Positions 24,809-33,677 are shown, numbered from the stretch's first letter. The stretch: DNA of 64,000 bases from Alphaproteobacteria bacterium (GCA_024278055.1 JAJRTY010000053.1:1-64000), one strand, 5' to 3'. Notes: generated by a model not told the origin, from the letters alone. Made by a program: numbers and translations.

Positions 24809-26217
24809 CAAAAACCATCGTTCTTTTAACGCCTGTGACCGGCGCTCCGCTTGAGCGTCTGGAGGCAATCTTCAGGGACCGGGCCAGAGTGGTTGTCGCA
24901 ACCTGTCTCGCGGACCTTGAGGCTTTCGAATTTGAAGCGGAGACAACGCTGTTGAGTTTTGGCAGCGGCGTTATCGTTCCAGGGGAGTTTCTCTCGAAGC
25001 TGGCAACACCTGCTTATAATCTCCATGCGGCCTCGCCGGAATTTCCCGGTCGCGATCCTCACCATCATGCCATTTACCGGGGCGCAAAAACCTATGGTGC
25101 AACCCTTCATATCATGACATCTCTGGTAGACGCCGGGCCGATCGTTGGCGTTGAAATGTTTGCGGTGGAACCTGGTGATGCGCCTTTAGATTTGCTTGCC
25201 CGTGCAAATGAAGCCGGCATGATCCTGCTGGAACGGCATGGGACCCGGCTGCTCGCCTCTCGTTCGCTTGCCGAACTCGACAATGTCTGTTGGGGGAAAA
25301 CAAAGACAACCCGCGCCGACCTGACCCGTCTGAGTGAAATCACGCCCCTGATCGACGAGATTGAGTTTGAACGGCGCTACCGCTCATTTGATGGTGGTGA
25401 TCATGACAACCTCGCCTTGCAGCTCCATGGTAAAACATTCAGGATCGATAAGAAAAAGCCGCTGCCGCTGCGTGACAGAGCCTCCTTTAGCGGCTTCACT
25501 GAGACTGCCTTCAGTGATCTTCTGCATCAGTTGAAAGATGGCGGTTATCGCTTTGCGCGCTATGGAGACGGTGGCGAAGACAGACATGTGATCTGGCGCC
25601 ATGACGTAGATATTTCAATGCACCGCGCGGTCAGGCTTGCCGAAATAGAAGCCAAATCAGGTGTCCTCGCCACTTACTTTATCAATCCACGGTGTGCTTT
25701 TTATAATCTTATGGAGCCGGAAATTGAGGCGCTGTTGCACCGCATCCGCGATTTTGGCCACGAGATCGGACTGCATTTTGATGCCAGCGCCTATGATGTA
25801 AGGCTTTGGACCGGCGAGGCTTTGGAGCGCGCCCTGGCCCGGGAAAAATTACTGCTTGAACTTATCCTCCAAAAAACTGTCCATGCGGTAAGCTGGCACA
25901 ACCCGGATTGTTCCAACCTGCTCGACTTCGAGGCAGAAGAGATTGGCGGGCTGTTCAACGCTTATAGTGCCCGCTTGAAGCGCGATTACATCTACTGCTC
26001 GGATTCAAACGGTTACTGGCGCTTCAAGCCGATGCCTGAAGTCATCGCCCAAAGCCACCCACGCCTGCACCTGCTCACCCATCCGGCCTGGTGGACACCT
26101 GAGCGGATGTCATCCTCGCAGCGCATTGATCGTGCCATTTTGGGCCGTGCCCGCAAAATTCGCCGCGATTATGACGATCAGCTTGTGAAGGGCAATCGAA
26201 AGGATGTTTCTGATTGA
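24805..26217 (+). CDS. Fusion of formyltransferase-like and NodB-like deacetylase domains
   Basis: Residues 1-150 look like a formyltransferase: YNLHAASPEFPG gives Asn72 and His74, and SLVDAGPIVG gives Asp109, so the N-H-D triad is kept although the frame is diverged. Residues 225-450 look like a polysaccharide-deacetylase (NodB) domain: VIWRHDVDISMHRA with His266, Asp267 and Asp269, then FGHEIGLHFD with His319 and His324 as the zinc-type motif. One protein could thus remove an acetyl from a sugar and place a formyl on the freed amine. Both domains have intact-looking active sites. ATGA overlap with the WbqC-like gene. No signal peptide, so it acts on a cytoplasmic intermediate. Confidence 0.8.
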   Translation: MTKTIVLLTPVTGAPLERLEAIFRDRARVVVATCLADLEAFEFEAETTLLSFGSGVIVPGEFLSKLATPAYNLHAASPEFPGRDPHHHAIYRGAKTYGATLHIMTSLVDAGPIVGVEMFAVEPGDAPLDLLARANEAGMILLERHGTRLLASRSLAELDNVCWGKTKTTRADLTRLSEITPLIDEIEFERRYRSFDGGDHDNLALQLHGKTFRIDKKKPLPLRDRASFSGFTETAFSDLLHQLKDGGYRFARYGDGGEDRHVIWRHDVDISMHRAVRLAEIEAKSGVLATYFINPRCAFYNLMEPEIEALLHRIRDFGHEIGLHFDASAYDVRLWTGEALERALAREKLLLELILQKTVHAVSWHNPDCSNLLDFEAEEIGGLFNAYSARLKRDYIYCSDSNGYWRFKPMPEVIAQSHPRLHLLTHPAWWTPERMSSSQRIDRAILGRARKIRRDYDDQLVKGNRKDVSD

Positions 26218-26362
26218 AAATCAGATTTTATTTCAGTTTACAAATCAAATTTTGCCAACTAATCGTACAGTAAATTTACGATACTATCGTTATGATTGAA
26301 CAGGATTTTTTCGCCAACGCCAGGAGCGCCTTGATATCTTTGATTATGTTGGAGCAGTGTAA

Positions 26363-27748
26363 ATGAATCTCTTGTTGTTGTGCGCCGGTATGGCGCGGCA
26401 CACGGGAACTGTGGATGTCCATATCAGGGCATTTAAGGACTACAGCCGACATAATGTGGTTACGCTTGATTCCGGGGATGCCGGAAAAACAGGCGTTGAT
26501 GTCAGCCTGTTTGATGCCATTATTTTTCACTATTCAATAGTCATCTCTCATCCACGGCACCTTTCTGAAGAGTTGACACAAAAGATAGCCTCCTTTGAGG
26601 GGCCCAAGGTGCTGTTTATCCAGGACGAGTTTCGCTGGGTCGACCGCACCTCAAAGGCTGCTGAAAAACTGGGAATTTCTGTTATCTTTACGGTGGTCAA
26701 CAAGGATGTAATCCGTAAGATTTATCGCTATGATTACTTTGACAACGTCCGGTTTGAGCAGACATTAACCGGCTTTGTTGCCGAAGACCTGCTTACCAGG
26801 CAGGTGCCTGAATTCAATGACCGCCCGATCGATATTGGATACCGGGCCAGAAAACTGCCGGGCTGGTGTGGTTCGTTTGCGCTGCAAAAGTGGCAGATTG
26901 GCGAAGAAATACTTAACAAGGCAAATAAGTACGGTCTGAACTGCGATATTTCGATGTCCGAGAACAGTCGTATTTATGGCGAAGACTGGATTGATTTTAT
27001 GAGTTCCTGCAAGGCAACGCTCGGAACCGAAAGCGGGGCCAGTTTTGTTGATTATACCGGGCTGGTGTATCAGGAGATCGACAGATACGAAGCAGCCAAT
27101 CCCAATGCCTCCTTTGAGGAAGTCAGGGAGAAATTCCTTGAGGGACGCGATAACGAAGTGATAATCCACGTCATATCCCCACGGGTTTTTGAGGCAGCGG
27201 CCTTGCGCGTGCTGATGATCCTCTACCCAGGCACTTACTCGGGTGTAATTATTCCCGGACGTCATTATGTTGAGCTTAAGCGCGATCATTCCAACATTGA
27301 CGAAGTCATTGGTGTTTTACGCAATCCCGAAAAGGCCGGGGAAATAATCAAAAACGCCTATGAAGAAGTTGCCTGTTCACCTGCCTGGACACACAAATCC
27401 TTTATTGAGCATTTTGACAGTGTTGTAGATGAAGAGATGCTCAAATATGCAGGAGCGTCCGGGGCGCAGCAAATCAATTCTGTCGAAATGGATCCAGACG
27501 AAGTTGAGAAGAAAATGGCTGCCAAACTCGCCGAATTTGAACGGATGGCAGCGGCAAGTGCTTCGGCTTTGGTAAAGGCCCAAAAAAAGATGCGAACTCT
27601 CTTGTTTTTAAAAAAAATATGGGGGGCAAGCCGTGAATTAATTATAAAATACTTGCCTGAGTTTATTTCTCGTCCCCTGTTATCACTGGCGCAAAAAATT
27701 ATAAACATCACAAAACGCGTACTGAAAAAATTTATCTTTAACGTGTGA
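26363..27748 (+). CDS. Glycosyltransferase-like protein, paralogue of 3773-4993
   Basis: The 461-residue product begins LLLLCAGMARHTGTVDVHI and shares with the protein at 3773 the C-half landmarks IDIGYRARKLPG, CKATLGTESGAS, LYPGTYSGVIIPGRHYVELKRDHSNIDEV and the closing helix, so both are family-1 type GT-B-like proteins. A coiled stretch (VEKKMAAKLAEFERMAAASASALVKAQKKMRTL) and a basic tail follow, unlike the shorter paralogue. A gap of 145 AT-rich bases separates it from the upstream gene, so it may have its own promoter. Sugar and acceptor are unknown. Confidence 0.7.
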   Translation: MNLLLLCAGMARHTGTVDVHIRAFKDYSRHNVVTLDSGDAGKTGVDVSLFDAIIFHYSIVISHPRHLSEELTQKIASFEGPKVLFIQDEFRWVDRTSKAAEKLGISVIFTVVNKDVIRKIYRYDYFDNVRFEQTLTGFVAEDLLTRQVPEFNDRPIDIGYRARKLPGWCGSFALQKWQIGEEILNKANKYGLNCDISMSENSRIYGEDWIDFMSSCKATLGTESGASFVDYTGLVYQEIDRYEAANPNASFEEVREKFLEGRDNEVIIHVISPRVFEAAALRVLMILYPGTYSGVIIPGRHYVELKRDHSNIDEVIGVLRNPEKAGEIIKNAYEEVACSPAWTHKSFIEHFDSVVDEEMLKYAGASGAQQINSVEMDPDEVEKKMAAKLAEFERMAAASASALVKAQKKMRTLLFLKKIWGASRELIIKYLPEFISRPLLSLAQKIINITKRVLKKFIFNV

Positions 27749-27902
27749 GTGGTTGTTGTTCGGCAAACCAATTCAGTATACTGGAAAAACACCTGACGGT
27801 CAGGACGGATTGGATTTGTGGGTGAGACGGAATCATCCTGATTGTTGAAAGCCGGTTTCAGATGTTTCATAAGCAATAGGCAATGCGAAAGGCCAGCGTG
27901 CA

Positions 27903-28742
27903 ATGAACAATCATGTAAAGCAGTCCCAACAGGATATAGATGGCAAAAATGCGGCTTTTTGGGATACCCTGTGCGGCAGTCTTTTGGCGCAGGAACTTGG
28001 CATCAGTGACGATTCGGAACAAAGCCTGAAAAAGTTTGATGACTGGTACTTTGAATTTTACCCTTATCTTTTTACTCATATCCCGTTTGCGGAAATGAAA
28101 GAAAAACGGGTTTTAGAAGTCGGTCTTGGCTATGGCACCGTTGCTCAGAAAATCGCAGAAGCCGGTGCTGATTACAAGGGGCTGGATATCGCTGCCGGAC
28201 CGGTTGATATGGTCAACCTGCGTCTTGGGCGGGGACAGCTAAAGGGTGAAGCTGTTCAGGGTAGTATTCTGCAATCTCCCTTTGAGGATGAATTTTTTGA
28301 CTGGGTAGTGACCATTGGCTGCCTGCATCATACCGGAGACCTTGCTGCTGCAATAAATCAGGTCCATAGGCTGCTGAAGCCGGGCGGGGAGGCCATGATT
28401 ATGGTCTATAATGCCTGTTCTTACCGTCAGTTCCAGACCTCGCCGATAAAGACACTAAAGCGTTGGTTGGCAAAACCGGATGGTATTGAAGATATTGGTG
28501 CCAAGTCTGGCGACAGGCACTCACGCGCTGCTTACGACACCAATCCAGATGGTGATGCGGCACCGCAGACAGAATTTGTTACTTTAGGCGAACTGGCTGT
28601 AATGTGTCGAAAATTTTCCGCTTGTTCTATTGTGAAGGAAAATATCGGTCAGGATGGCATGTTTCGATTAGTGTCGCGCGACCACGCTTTGAGGTACGGT
28701 AAGCTGCTGGGCCTTGATCTTTATTGCCGACTTAAAAAATAA
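27903..28742 (+). CDS. SAM-dependent methyltransferase (first of two)
   Basis: The 279-residue class I methyltransferase has motif I LEVGLGYGTVAQKI, the acidic loop ADYKGLDIA and motif IV-V FFDWVVTIGCLHHTGD followed by LKPGGEAMIMVYN. The core is complete. It is a paralogue of the methyltransferase at 30825 with the same order of motifs, including a tyrosine-rich segment after the core. O- or N-methylation of a sugar is inferred from the locus. It lies 154 bases after the glycosyltransferase and 170 before the next gene. Confidence 0.83.
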   Translation: MNNHVKQSQQDIDGKNAAFWDTLCGSLLAQELGISDDSEQSLKKFDDWYFEFYPYLFTHIPFAEMKEKRVLEVGLGYGTVAQKIAEAGADYKGLDIAAGPVDMVNLRLGRGQLKGEAVQGSILQSPFEDEFFDWVVTIGCLHHTGDLAAAINQVHRLLKPGGEAMIMVYNACSYRQFQTSPIKTLKRWLAKPDGIEDIGAKSGDRHSRAAYDTNPDGDAAPQTEFVTLGELAVMCRKFSACSIVKENIGQDGMFRLVSRDHALRYGKLLGLDLYCRLKK

Positions 28743-28912
28743 CCGGTGTTCAGCAATCATTATCAATCGGCTTTTCTTTTCCGGTACGGTAATTTGAAAG
28801 CAAGAAAAATATGTCATGCCAAATTGGATGGTGATATAAGGTCCAGAAAGAGCTGAGACCTGCAGTCTTCCGGCCTTCAATTATCAACCAACAAGCATCA
28901 AGTGGAACAAAA

Positions 28913-29866
28913 ATGAAAGTATTTATCAGCGGTGGCTGCGGCCAGGTTGGCAGTCATGTGGCCGAACTTCATCTGGCGCGTGGCGACGAGGTGCTGGCAG
29001 TAGATAATTTTGAAACCGGCCGCCGACTTCATTTGCCGGAAATGCACGACAAGCTCACCTTTGTCGAAGGTTCCATCGCCGACAGGCCGCTGGTTGACCG
29101 GCTTATTGGCGATTTCAAGCCCGATGTGCTGATACATACCGCCGTTTCCTACAAGGACCCGGAAGACTGGTACAATGATTGTCTGGTGAACGCGGCGGGC
29201 GGTGCTGCCCTCATCCGTGCTGCCATGGACAACAAGGTTGGCCGTTTCATCTATTTTCAGACCGCCCTTTGCTATGGTATCAAGCCACAGGAGCAGCCGA
29301 TTACTCTGGGGCACCCGATTTTACCAGGAGATTCAAGCTATTCCATCTCCAAGACGCCAACCGAGCAGTATCTGGCCCTGTCGGGGCTTGACTGGGTGTC
29401 GTTCCGGCTTGCCAATGTGGTTGGCCCGCGCAATGTCTCGGGGCCGCTGCCTATTTTTTATGAACGTCTGAAGGCGGACAAGAAATGCTTTGTCACCGAA
29501 TCCCGCCGCGACTTCGTCCTGGCCCGGGATCTGGCAAAAACCGTGATCAAGGCCGCTGACGGCATCGGGTCCGGTGCCTATCATTTCTCGTCGGGTACGG
29601 ACATCGCCATCATCGAGCTTTATGATGCCGTAGTCAAAGCCCTCAAACTCAACAATTATCCCGAACCTGATGTCAAGCCGCTGGGTGAAGATGATGTGCC
29701 CTCGATTCTGCTTGATCCTTCCCGCACTTATCAGGATTTTGGCGAGGTTGAATTTACACCTCTGGAGGAAACAGTGCGCCTTGCTGTGGAGTATTTTGAC
29801 AAATACGGTGTGCATGGCGGCTATACTCACCTCAAGCACGAGGAAAAAGCGGGTGACAAAGAGTAA
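28913..29866 (+). CDS. NAD-dependent epimerase/dehydratase (second of four)
   Basis: The 317-residue extended SDR has the NAD motif GGCGQVG (residues 7-13), the acid end DNFETG, FQTALCYG and the Y-x3-K in YSISKTPTEQY. The motif CYG with QTA in place of the usual SSSAVYG marks a separate subgroup. It is followed by a closely related gene with a one-base overlap; both share the IVEGSIAD and FQTALCYG wording, so they are a tandem pair. The reaction may be epimerisation or dehydration of a sugar nucleotide. The ATG is preceded by GTGGAA. Confidence 0.83.
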   Translation: MKVFISGGCGQVGSHVAELHLARGDEVLAVDNFETGRRLHLPEMHDKLTFVEGSIADRPLVDRLIGDFKPDVLIHTAVSYKDPEDWYNDCLVNAAGGAALIRAAMDNKVGRFIYFQTALCYGIKPQEQPITLGHPILPGDSSYSISKTPTEQYLALSGLDWVSFRLANVVGPRNVSGPLPIFYERLKADKKCFVTESRRDFVLARDLAKTVIKAADGIGSGAYHFSSGTDIAIIELYDAVVKALKLNNYPEPDVKPLGEDDVPSILLDPSRTYQDFGEVEFTPLEETVRLAVEYFDKYGVHGGYTHLKHEEKAGDKE

Positions 29867-30825
29867 TGACATCGAAAATGCGCATACTCATCACCGGTGG
29901 TGCGGGCTGTCTTGGCTCCAACCTGATTGAGCGCTATCTGCCCCGGGGCCACGAGGTTCTGGCGATCGACAATTTTGCCACCGGCAATCGCCAGGTGGTG
30001 CCAGAGGGCATAGATGGCCTCACGGTGGTGGAGGGTTCAATCGCTGACAAGGCACTGGTCGATCAGTGCTTTGCCAGTTTTAAACCAACTCATGTTATCC
30101 ATTCGGCTGCCGCCTATAAGGACTTGAATGACTGGGCCGAGGATACCGCAACCAACGTTACCGGCTCCATTCATGTGGCTCGCGCAGCGGAAAGCGCCGG
30201 GGTGAAACGGATTGTCAATTTCCAGACTGCTCTGTGCTACGGTCGTCCCGATACGGTGCCTATTCCGGTGGATGCGCCAGCCCGCCCCTTTACCAGCTAC
30301 GGCATTTCAAAAACTGCCGGTGAGCAGTTTATGATGATGGGATCTGTGCTAACGGTTTCGCTGCGGCTGGCCAATATTACCGGGCCACGCCTTGCCATCG
30401 GACCGATCCCGACTTTTTATACCCGCCTGAAAGAAGGCAAAAGCTGTTTTTGCAGTGATACGCAGCGTGATTTCCTCGATATGGAGGATTTTTTCACGGT
30501 TATGGATATCGTGCTTGGTGAAGATGCCCCTACCGGTATTTTCAATATCTCCACAGGAGAGGGCAAGAGCATCAAGGATGTGTTCGAAGCGGTAGCTGCT
30601 TATCTGGGGGTTGATGCCGGTGAGGTGCCGATCGTGCCGCCCGGCGATGATGATGTCCCCGCCGTGGTGCTTGATCCTGCAGAGACAAAAAACCGGCTGG
30701 GCTGGAGTGCGGAAATCGGCTTTGAAGACACCATCAACCGCATGCTTGCCTGGTACGACCGCCATGGCGTTTCGGCGATTTACTCTCACCTGGCCACACC
30801 AGGGCAGGCTTCGGATGGGCAGTGA
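29866..30825 (+). CDS. NAD-dependent epimerase/dehydratase (third of four)
   Basis: The 319-residue protein is the tandem paralogue of the preceding gene: GGAGCLG NAD motif, DNFATGN, VEGSIADKALVDQCF, NFQTALCYGRP and Y-x3-K in SYGISKTAGEQF. The final third with DDDVPAVVLDPAET also matches its neighbour (EDDVPSILLDPSRT). The two may act in sequence or as a heterodimer on one sugar nucleotide. The start ATG shares one base with the previous stop (TAATG), and the stop shares one base with the next ATG. Confidence 0.83.
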   Translation: MTSKMRILITGGAGCLGSNLIERYLPRGHEVLAIDNFATGNRQVVPEGIDGLTVVEGSIADKALVDQCFASFKPTHVIHSAAAYKDLNDWAEDTATNVTGSIHVARAAESAGVKRIVNFQTALCYGRPDTVPIPVDAPARPFTSYGISKTAGEQFMMMGSVLTVSLRLANITGPRLAIGPIPTFYTRLKEGKSCFCSDTQRDFLDMEDFFTVMDIVLGEDAPTGIFNISTGEGKSIKDVFEAVAAYLGVDAGEVPIVPPGDDDVPAVVLDPAETKNRLGWSAEIGFEDTINRMLAWYDRHGVSAIYSHLATPGQASDGQ

Positions 30826-31664
30826 TGTCCGGCTCTAAACCTGAAATCCAAGACGTTCGTCACTACTGGAATGCAAACCCGGTAGCAACGGAAGGTATCG
30901 CCGAGCAGGCAGGCTCCGCTGAATTCTTTTCGGCCTTTGACGCCATTCGCGAGGCCGAAAATTGCGAACCTTATGCCTATTCCGATCTGATACATGGCTA
31001 TTCTGCATCACAGGGCAAACGTGTGCTCGATGTCGGGTGCGGCAATGGTTATGTGCTGTCGCGGTACGCCCGTAAAGGGGCTGATGTCACAGGTGTTGAT
31101 CTGACTGCAAAGGCGATTGAGCTGAGCCGTCGCCGCTTTGAACTGGAGGGTTTGAGCGGTGATTTTGAGCAGATCGACGGTGTTCACCTGCCATACCCTG
31201 ACAATGAGTTCGACATCGTCTGCTCGATGGGGGTGTTGCATCATATCCCTGACCCGGGGCCGACTGTTAATGAAATCTATCGTGTGCTGAAGCCCGGTGG
31301 CAAGGTCATCATCATGCTCTATTACCGCTACAGCTACAATAATATGGTGGTCTTGCCTCTCAAACGCCTGTTTGACCGGCGTTATAAGGGCATGTCACAT
31401 CAAGATGCGCTCAACCGCAACGACGGTGCCGGCTGTCCGCTGGTGATGGTCTATTCCAGACCTCAGGCCCACAAACTGCTGCACCGTTTCAAAGACCATG
31501 ATTTTCGCCTCAACCTTCTGTCCTGGCGGCAATTGTTCCTGCTGCCCCACAAGGCCGCAGCGATTGCGGGCCGAATTCTCGGCAGTCCCAGCGATACCTG
31601 GCTGGCGCGGCGGTTGGGCTGGAACCTCTATGTCACCGCCACAAAACCGGAGCAGAGCCAATGA
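30825..31664 (+). CDS. SAM-dependent methyltransferase (second of two)
   Basis: The 279-residue class I methyltransferase has motif I LDVGCGNGYVLSRYA, GVDLTAKAIELS, FDIVCSMGVLHHIPDPG and LKPGGKVIIMLYYR. The N-terminal DVRHYWNANPVATEG is typical of a group of small-molecule methyltransferases. It lies inside the tandem epimerase region, coupled on both sides (TGATG before, ATGA after). It likely methylates the sugar made by its neighbours. I prefer the ATG at 30825 to the GTG at 30822. Confidence 0.85.
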   Translation: MSGSKPEIQDVRHYWNANPVATEGIAEQAGSAEFFSAFDAIREAENCEPYAYSDLIHGYSASQGKRVLDVGCGNGYVLSRYARKGADVTGVDLTAKAIELSRRRFELEGLSGDFEQIDGVHLPYPDNEFDIVCSMGVLHHIPDPGPTVNEIYRVLKPGGKVIIMLYYRYSYNNMVVLPLKRLFDRRYKGMSHQDALNRNDGAGCPLVMVYSRPQAHKLLHRFKDHDFRLNLLSWRQLFLLPHKAAAIAGRILGSPSDTWLARRLGWNLYVTATKPEQSQ

Positions 31665-32725
31665 ATTCAAATTTTTCCAAAGCCAAAATCCTGATTGTCG
31701 GCGGCGCCGGTTTTGTCGGCTCCAATCTGGCCCACATGCTGGTTCGCGAAGGGCCGGAAAAACTTGTCATTGTCGATAATTTACTGTCCTCCGATGTTGT
31801 CAATCTGCCGGAGCATGAGGCGGTTGAGTTTATCTTCGGCTCGATTACCAGTGAGCAGGTGTTGCGCCAGTTGCCCGACGATCTCGATTATGTCTGGCAT
31901 CTGTCATGCTACCACGGCAACCAGTCGTCGATACATGATCCGCTGGCTGATCATGAAAACAACACGCTGACCACGCTCAAGCTGTTCGACCACCTCAAGG
32001 GTTGCAAGAGCCTGAAGAAGGTGGTCTATGCGGCAGCCGGCTGTGCTGTGGCCGAGAAAACCTATGATGAAGCTGAAGCGACCCGCGAAGATGCGCCGAT
32101 TTCACTGTTTCATGACAGCCCTTATTCCATCTCTAAAATTATCGGTGAACTTTACGGCAATTATTATTTCCAGCAGTATGGCTTTCCCTTCGTCAAGGCA
32201 CGCTTTCAAAACGTCTATGGCCCGCGTGAAATTCTTGGTGCCGGGCGCTGGCGCGGTACGGCGCATACGGTATGGCGCAATGTCACGCCGACCTTGATTT
32301 TCAAATCTTTGATGGGCGAGGCGCTGCCGCTTGATAATGCCGGTAATGCCAGCCGCGATTTCATCTTTGTTGAAGATATGGCGCGCGGTCTGATGGCTGC
32401 TGCAAGCCACGGTGAGCCTGGCGGCGTCTATAATCTGGCATCGGGCCGCGAGACCACCATCCGCGAACTGGCCGAGACTATTAATGCTATCACCGGCAAT
32501 AAAACGCCCGTCGATCTAAAACCTGCCCGCGACTGGGATCGTTCCGGCAGGCGTTTCGGTGACCCGGCCAAATCACGCGAGAAACTCGGTTTTAGTGCTG
32601 ACGTGGAAATTCACGATGGCCTCGAGCGCACCATCGCCTGGACCCATGACAACCTGCCGGAGATACGTCGTTGTATGGCTCAGCATCGCCAGTTTTTGCC
32701 TGATGTGCAAAAATACCTGGAATAA
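31661..32725 (+). CDS. NAD-dependent epimerase/dehydratase (fourth of four)
   Basis: The 354-residue extended SDR begins ILIVGGAGFVGSNLAHML, with VDNLLSSDV, AAAGCAVAEKTYDEAEATRED and Y-x3-K in PYSISKIIGELYGNYY. The C-terminal half has NVYGPREILGAGRWRGT and SREKLGFSADVEI. It resembles UDP-glucose epimerase and CDP-sugar type enzymes. It is the last co-directional gene of the locus; 231 bases follow to the next gene and no clear terminator is seen there. The ATG overlaps the previous stop as ATGA. Confidence 0.83.
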   Translation: MNSNFSKAKILIVGGAGFVGSNLAHMLVREGPEKLVIVDNLLSSDVVNLPEHEAVEFIFGSITSEQVLRQLPDDLDYVWHLSCYHGNQSSIHDPLADHENNTLTTLKLFDHLKGCKSLKKVVYAAAGCAVAEKTYDEAEATREDAPISLFHDSPYSISKIIGELYGNYYFQQYGFPFVKARFQNVYGPREILGAGRWRGTAHTVWRNVTPTLIFKSLMGEALPLDNAGNASRDFIFVEDMARGLMAAASHGEPGGVYNLASGRETTIRELAETINAITGNKTPVDLKPARDWDRSGRRFGDPAKSREKLGFSADVEIHDGLERTIAWTHDNLPEIRRCMAQHRQFLPDVQKYLE

Positions 32726-32889
32726 ACCGATAGGTACATCGAAGCTTGGCGAATGACACATTGTTGCTTACGTCAACGTCTGTTTCTCGTCGGCTGGCCC
32801 CGTCAGCTCACTCACCTTTACCATTTTGGTTCTCTACCACTTTTGATCATATGCAATGTGGTTTCTGCGTTCTGATTAAATGCTGATTG

Positions 32890-32903
32890 ATGATTCAGAT
32901 CAA
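32890..32903 (+). promoter_or_regulatory. FNR/FixK-type box before small ORF
   Basis: ATGATTCAGATCAA differs in one base from the TTGAT-N4-ATCAA anaerobox and has the same core as the perfect site at 47812-47825. A GATAAG -10-like hexamer at 32923-32928 puts the box at about -38 to -41, a class II position. It lies 54 bases before the ATG at 32957. Confidence 0.55.
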
Positions 32904-32956
32904 AGAAATCTGTTAGTTGTGAGATAAGGTGGAGAGGTAACAATGGAGGTGCCGTG

Positions 32957-33160
32957 ATGGCCTTTGATCAGCTTATAGCCGAAATTAATATGCTGCTGTC
33001 TGAAATGGAAAATCAGCCGCGTGATCAGTGGGAACTGCACGAGGTGATTTTAGAAAAACTCAATGAGTTGCGAGCACTGGGCCTGCCGGTGCCACAAGAC
33101 CTTGAGCAACTGGAAGAAAGGCTTTCGAGCGAGTTGAAGATAGCAGGCAGGCGAAGATAA
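32957..33160 (+). CDS. Small hypothetical protein, possibly oxygen-regulated
   Basis: The 67-residue product (MAFDQLIAEINMLLSEMENQ, then LHEVILEKLNELRALGLPVP and a basic RRR end) is acidic and helical without a signal or membrane segment. GGAGGT lies six bases before the ATG, so translation is well supported; an overlapping GTG at 32954 is less likely. I do not recognise the family. The FNR-type box upstream suggests induction at low oxygen. It converges on bfr with two bases between the stops. Confidence 0.72.
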   Translation: MAFDQLIAEINMLLSEMENQPRDQWELHEVILEKLNELRALGLPVPQDLEQLEERLSSELKIAGRRR

Positions 33161-33162
33161 TT

Positions 33163-33642
33163 TTACTCCGCCGCAGCATCTGCCTGCAACTGGCCGTAAT
33201 TTTCTATACCAATTTTATTGAGCAGATCGATCTGGGTTTCGAGCCAGTCGATGTGGCCTTCTTCGTCACGGATGAGGCTTTCAAACAGGTTCATTGAAGC
33301 ATAATCATTATGCTGATTGCAGACACTGCGGGCTTCCTGGTAGAGCGCACGCGCACTGTATTCGGCCTTTAGATCGCTGTTGAGGACTTCTTCGAGATTT
33401 TGGCCAATCATCAATGCATCGAGATTTTGCATGTTCGGAAAGCCCTCAAGAAACAGAATTCGTTCAATCAGGCTGTCGGCGTGCTGCATTTCTTCCAGCG
33501 CTTCTTCTTTTGATTTTCTGGCGAGCTTGGTAAACCCCCAATCATCCAGCATACGATAATGCAGCCAATATTGACTGACGGCGGTCAACTCATGTTTGAG
33601 CGCCTTGTTAAGATACTCTAAAACCTGTTCGTTACCCTTCAT
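33163..33642 (-). CDS. bfr: Bacterioferritin
   Basis: The 159-residue protein has the full ferroxidase set: Glu18 in [12 protein letters not shown], Glu51 and His54 in LEEMQHAD, and the later Glu and Glu-x2-His in [15 protein letters not shown]. Met52 is the haem axial ligand, and [12 protein letters not shown] is the usual dimer motif. It stores iron as a 24-mer with haem between subunits. GGAG lies before the ATG. A clear TTGACA promoter and an Irr-like palindrome lie upstream, and its partner ferredoxin gene follows that region. Confidence 0.95.
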   Translation of the reverse strand: MKGNEQVLEYLNKALKHELTAVSQYWLHYRMLDDWGFTKLARKSKEEALEEMQHADSLIERILFLEGFPNMQNLDALMIGQNLEEVLNSDLKAEYSARALYQEARSVCNQHNDYASMNLFESLIRDEEGHIDWLETQIDLLNKIGIENYGQLQADAAAE

Positions 33643-33677
33643 GGCCAGTCTCCATAGTTGGAAAAAATCTTAAGCCT

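Noticed and set aside
26218-26362. A promoter in the AT-rich gap before the second glycosyltransferase
   Set aside because: AT-rich with a weak ATCGTA/ACGAT repeat, but no -35/-10 pair of reasonable quality was found.
27792-27804. CCTGAC-G-GTCAGG palindrome as an operator of the first methyltransferase gene
   Set aside because: Short (six-base arms) and not placed in a recognisable promoter; a chance occurrence is likely.
32726-32889. A terminator or small RNA after the polysaccharide locus
   Set aside because: Only weak stems (GCTG/CAGC) and no T tract; nothing that can be supported.
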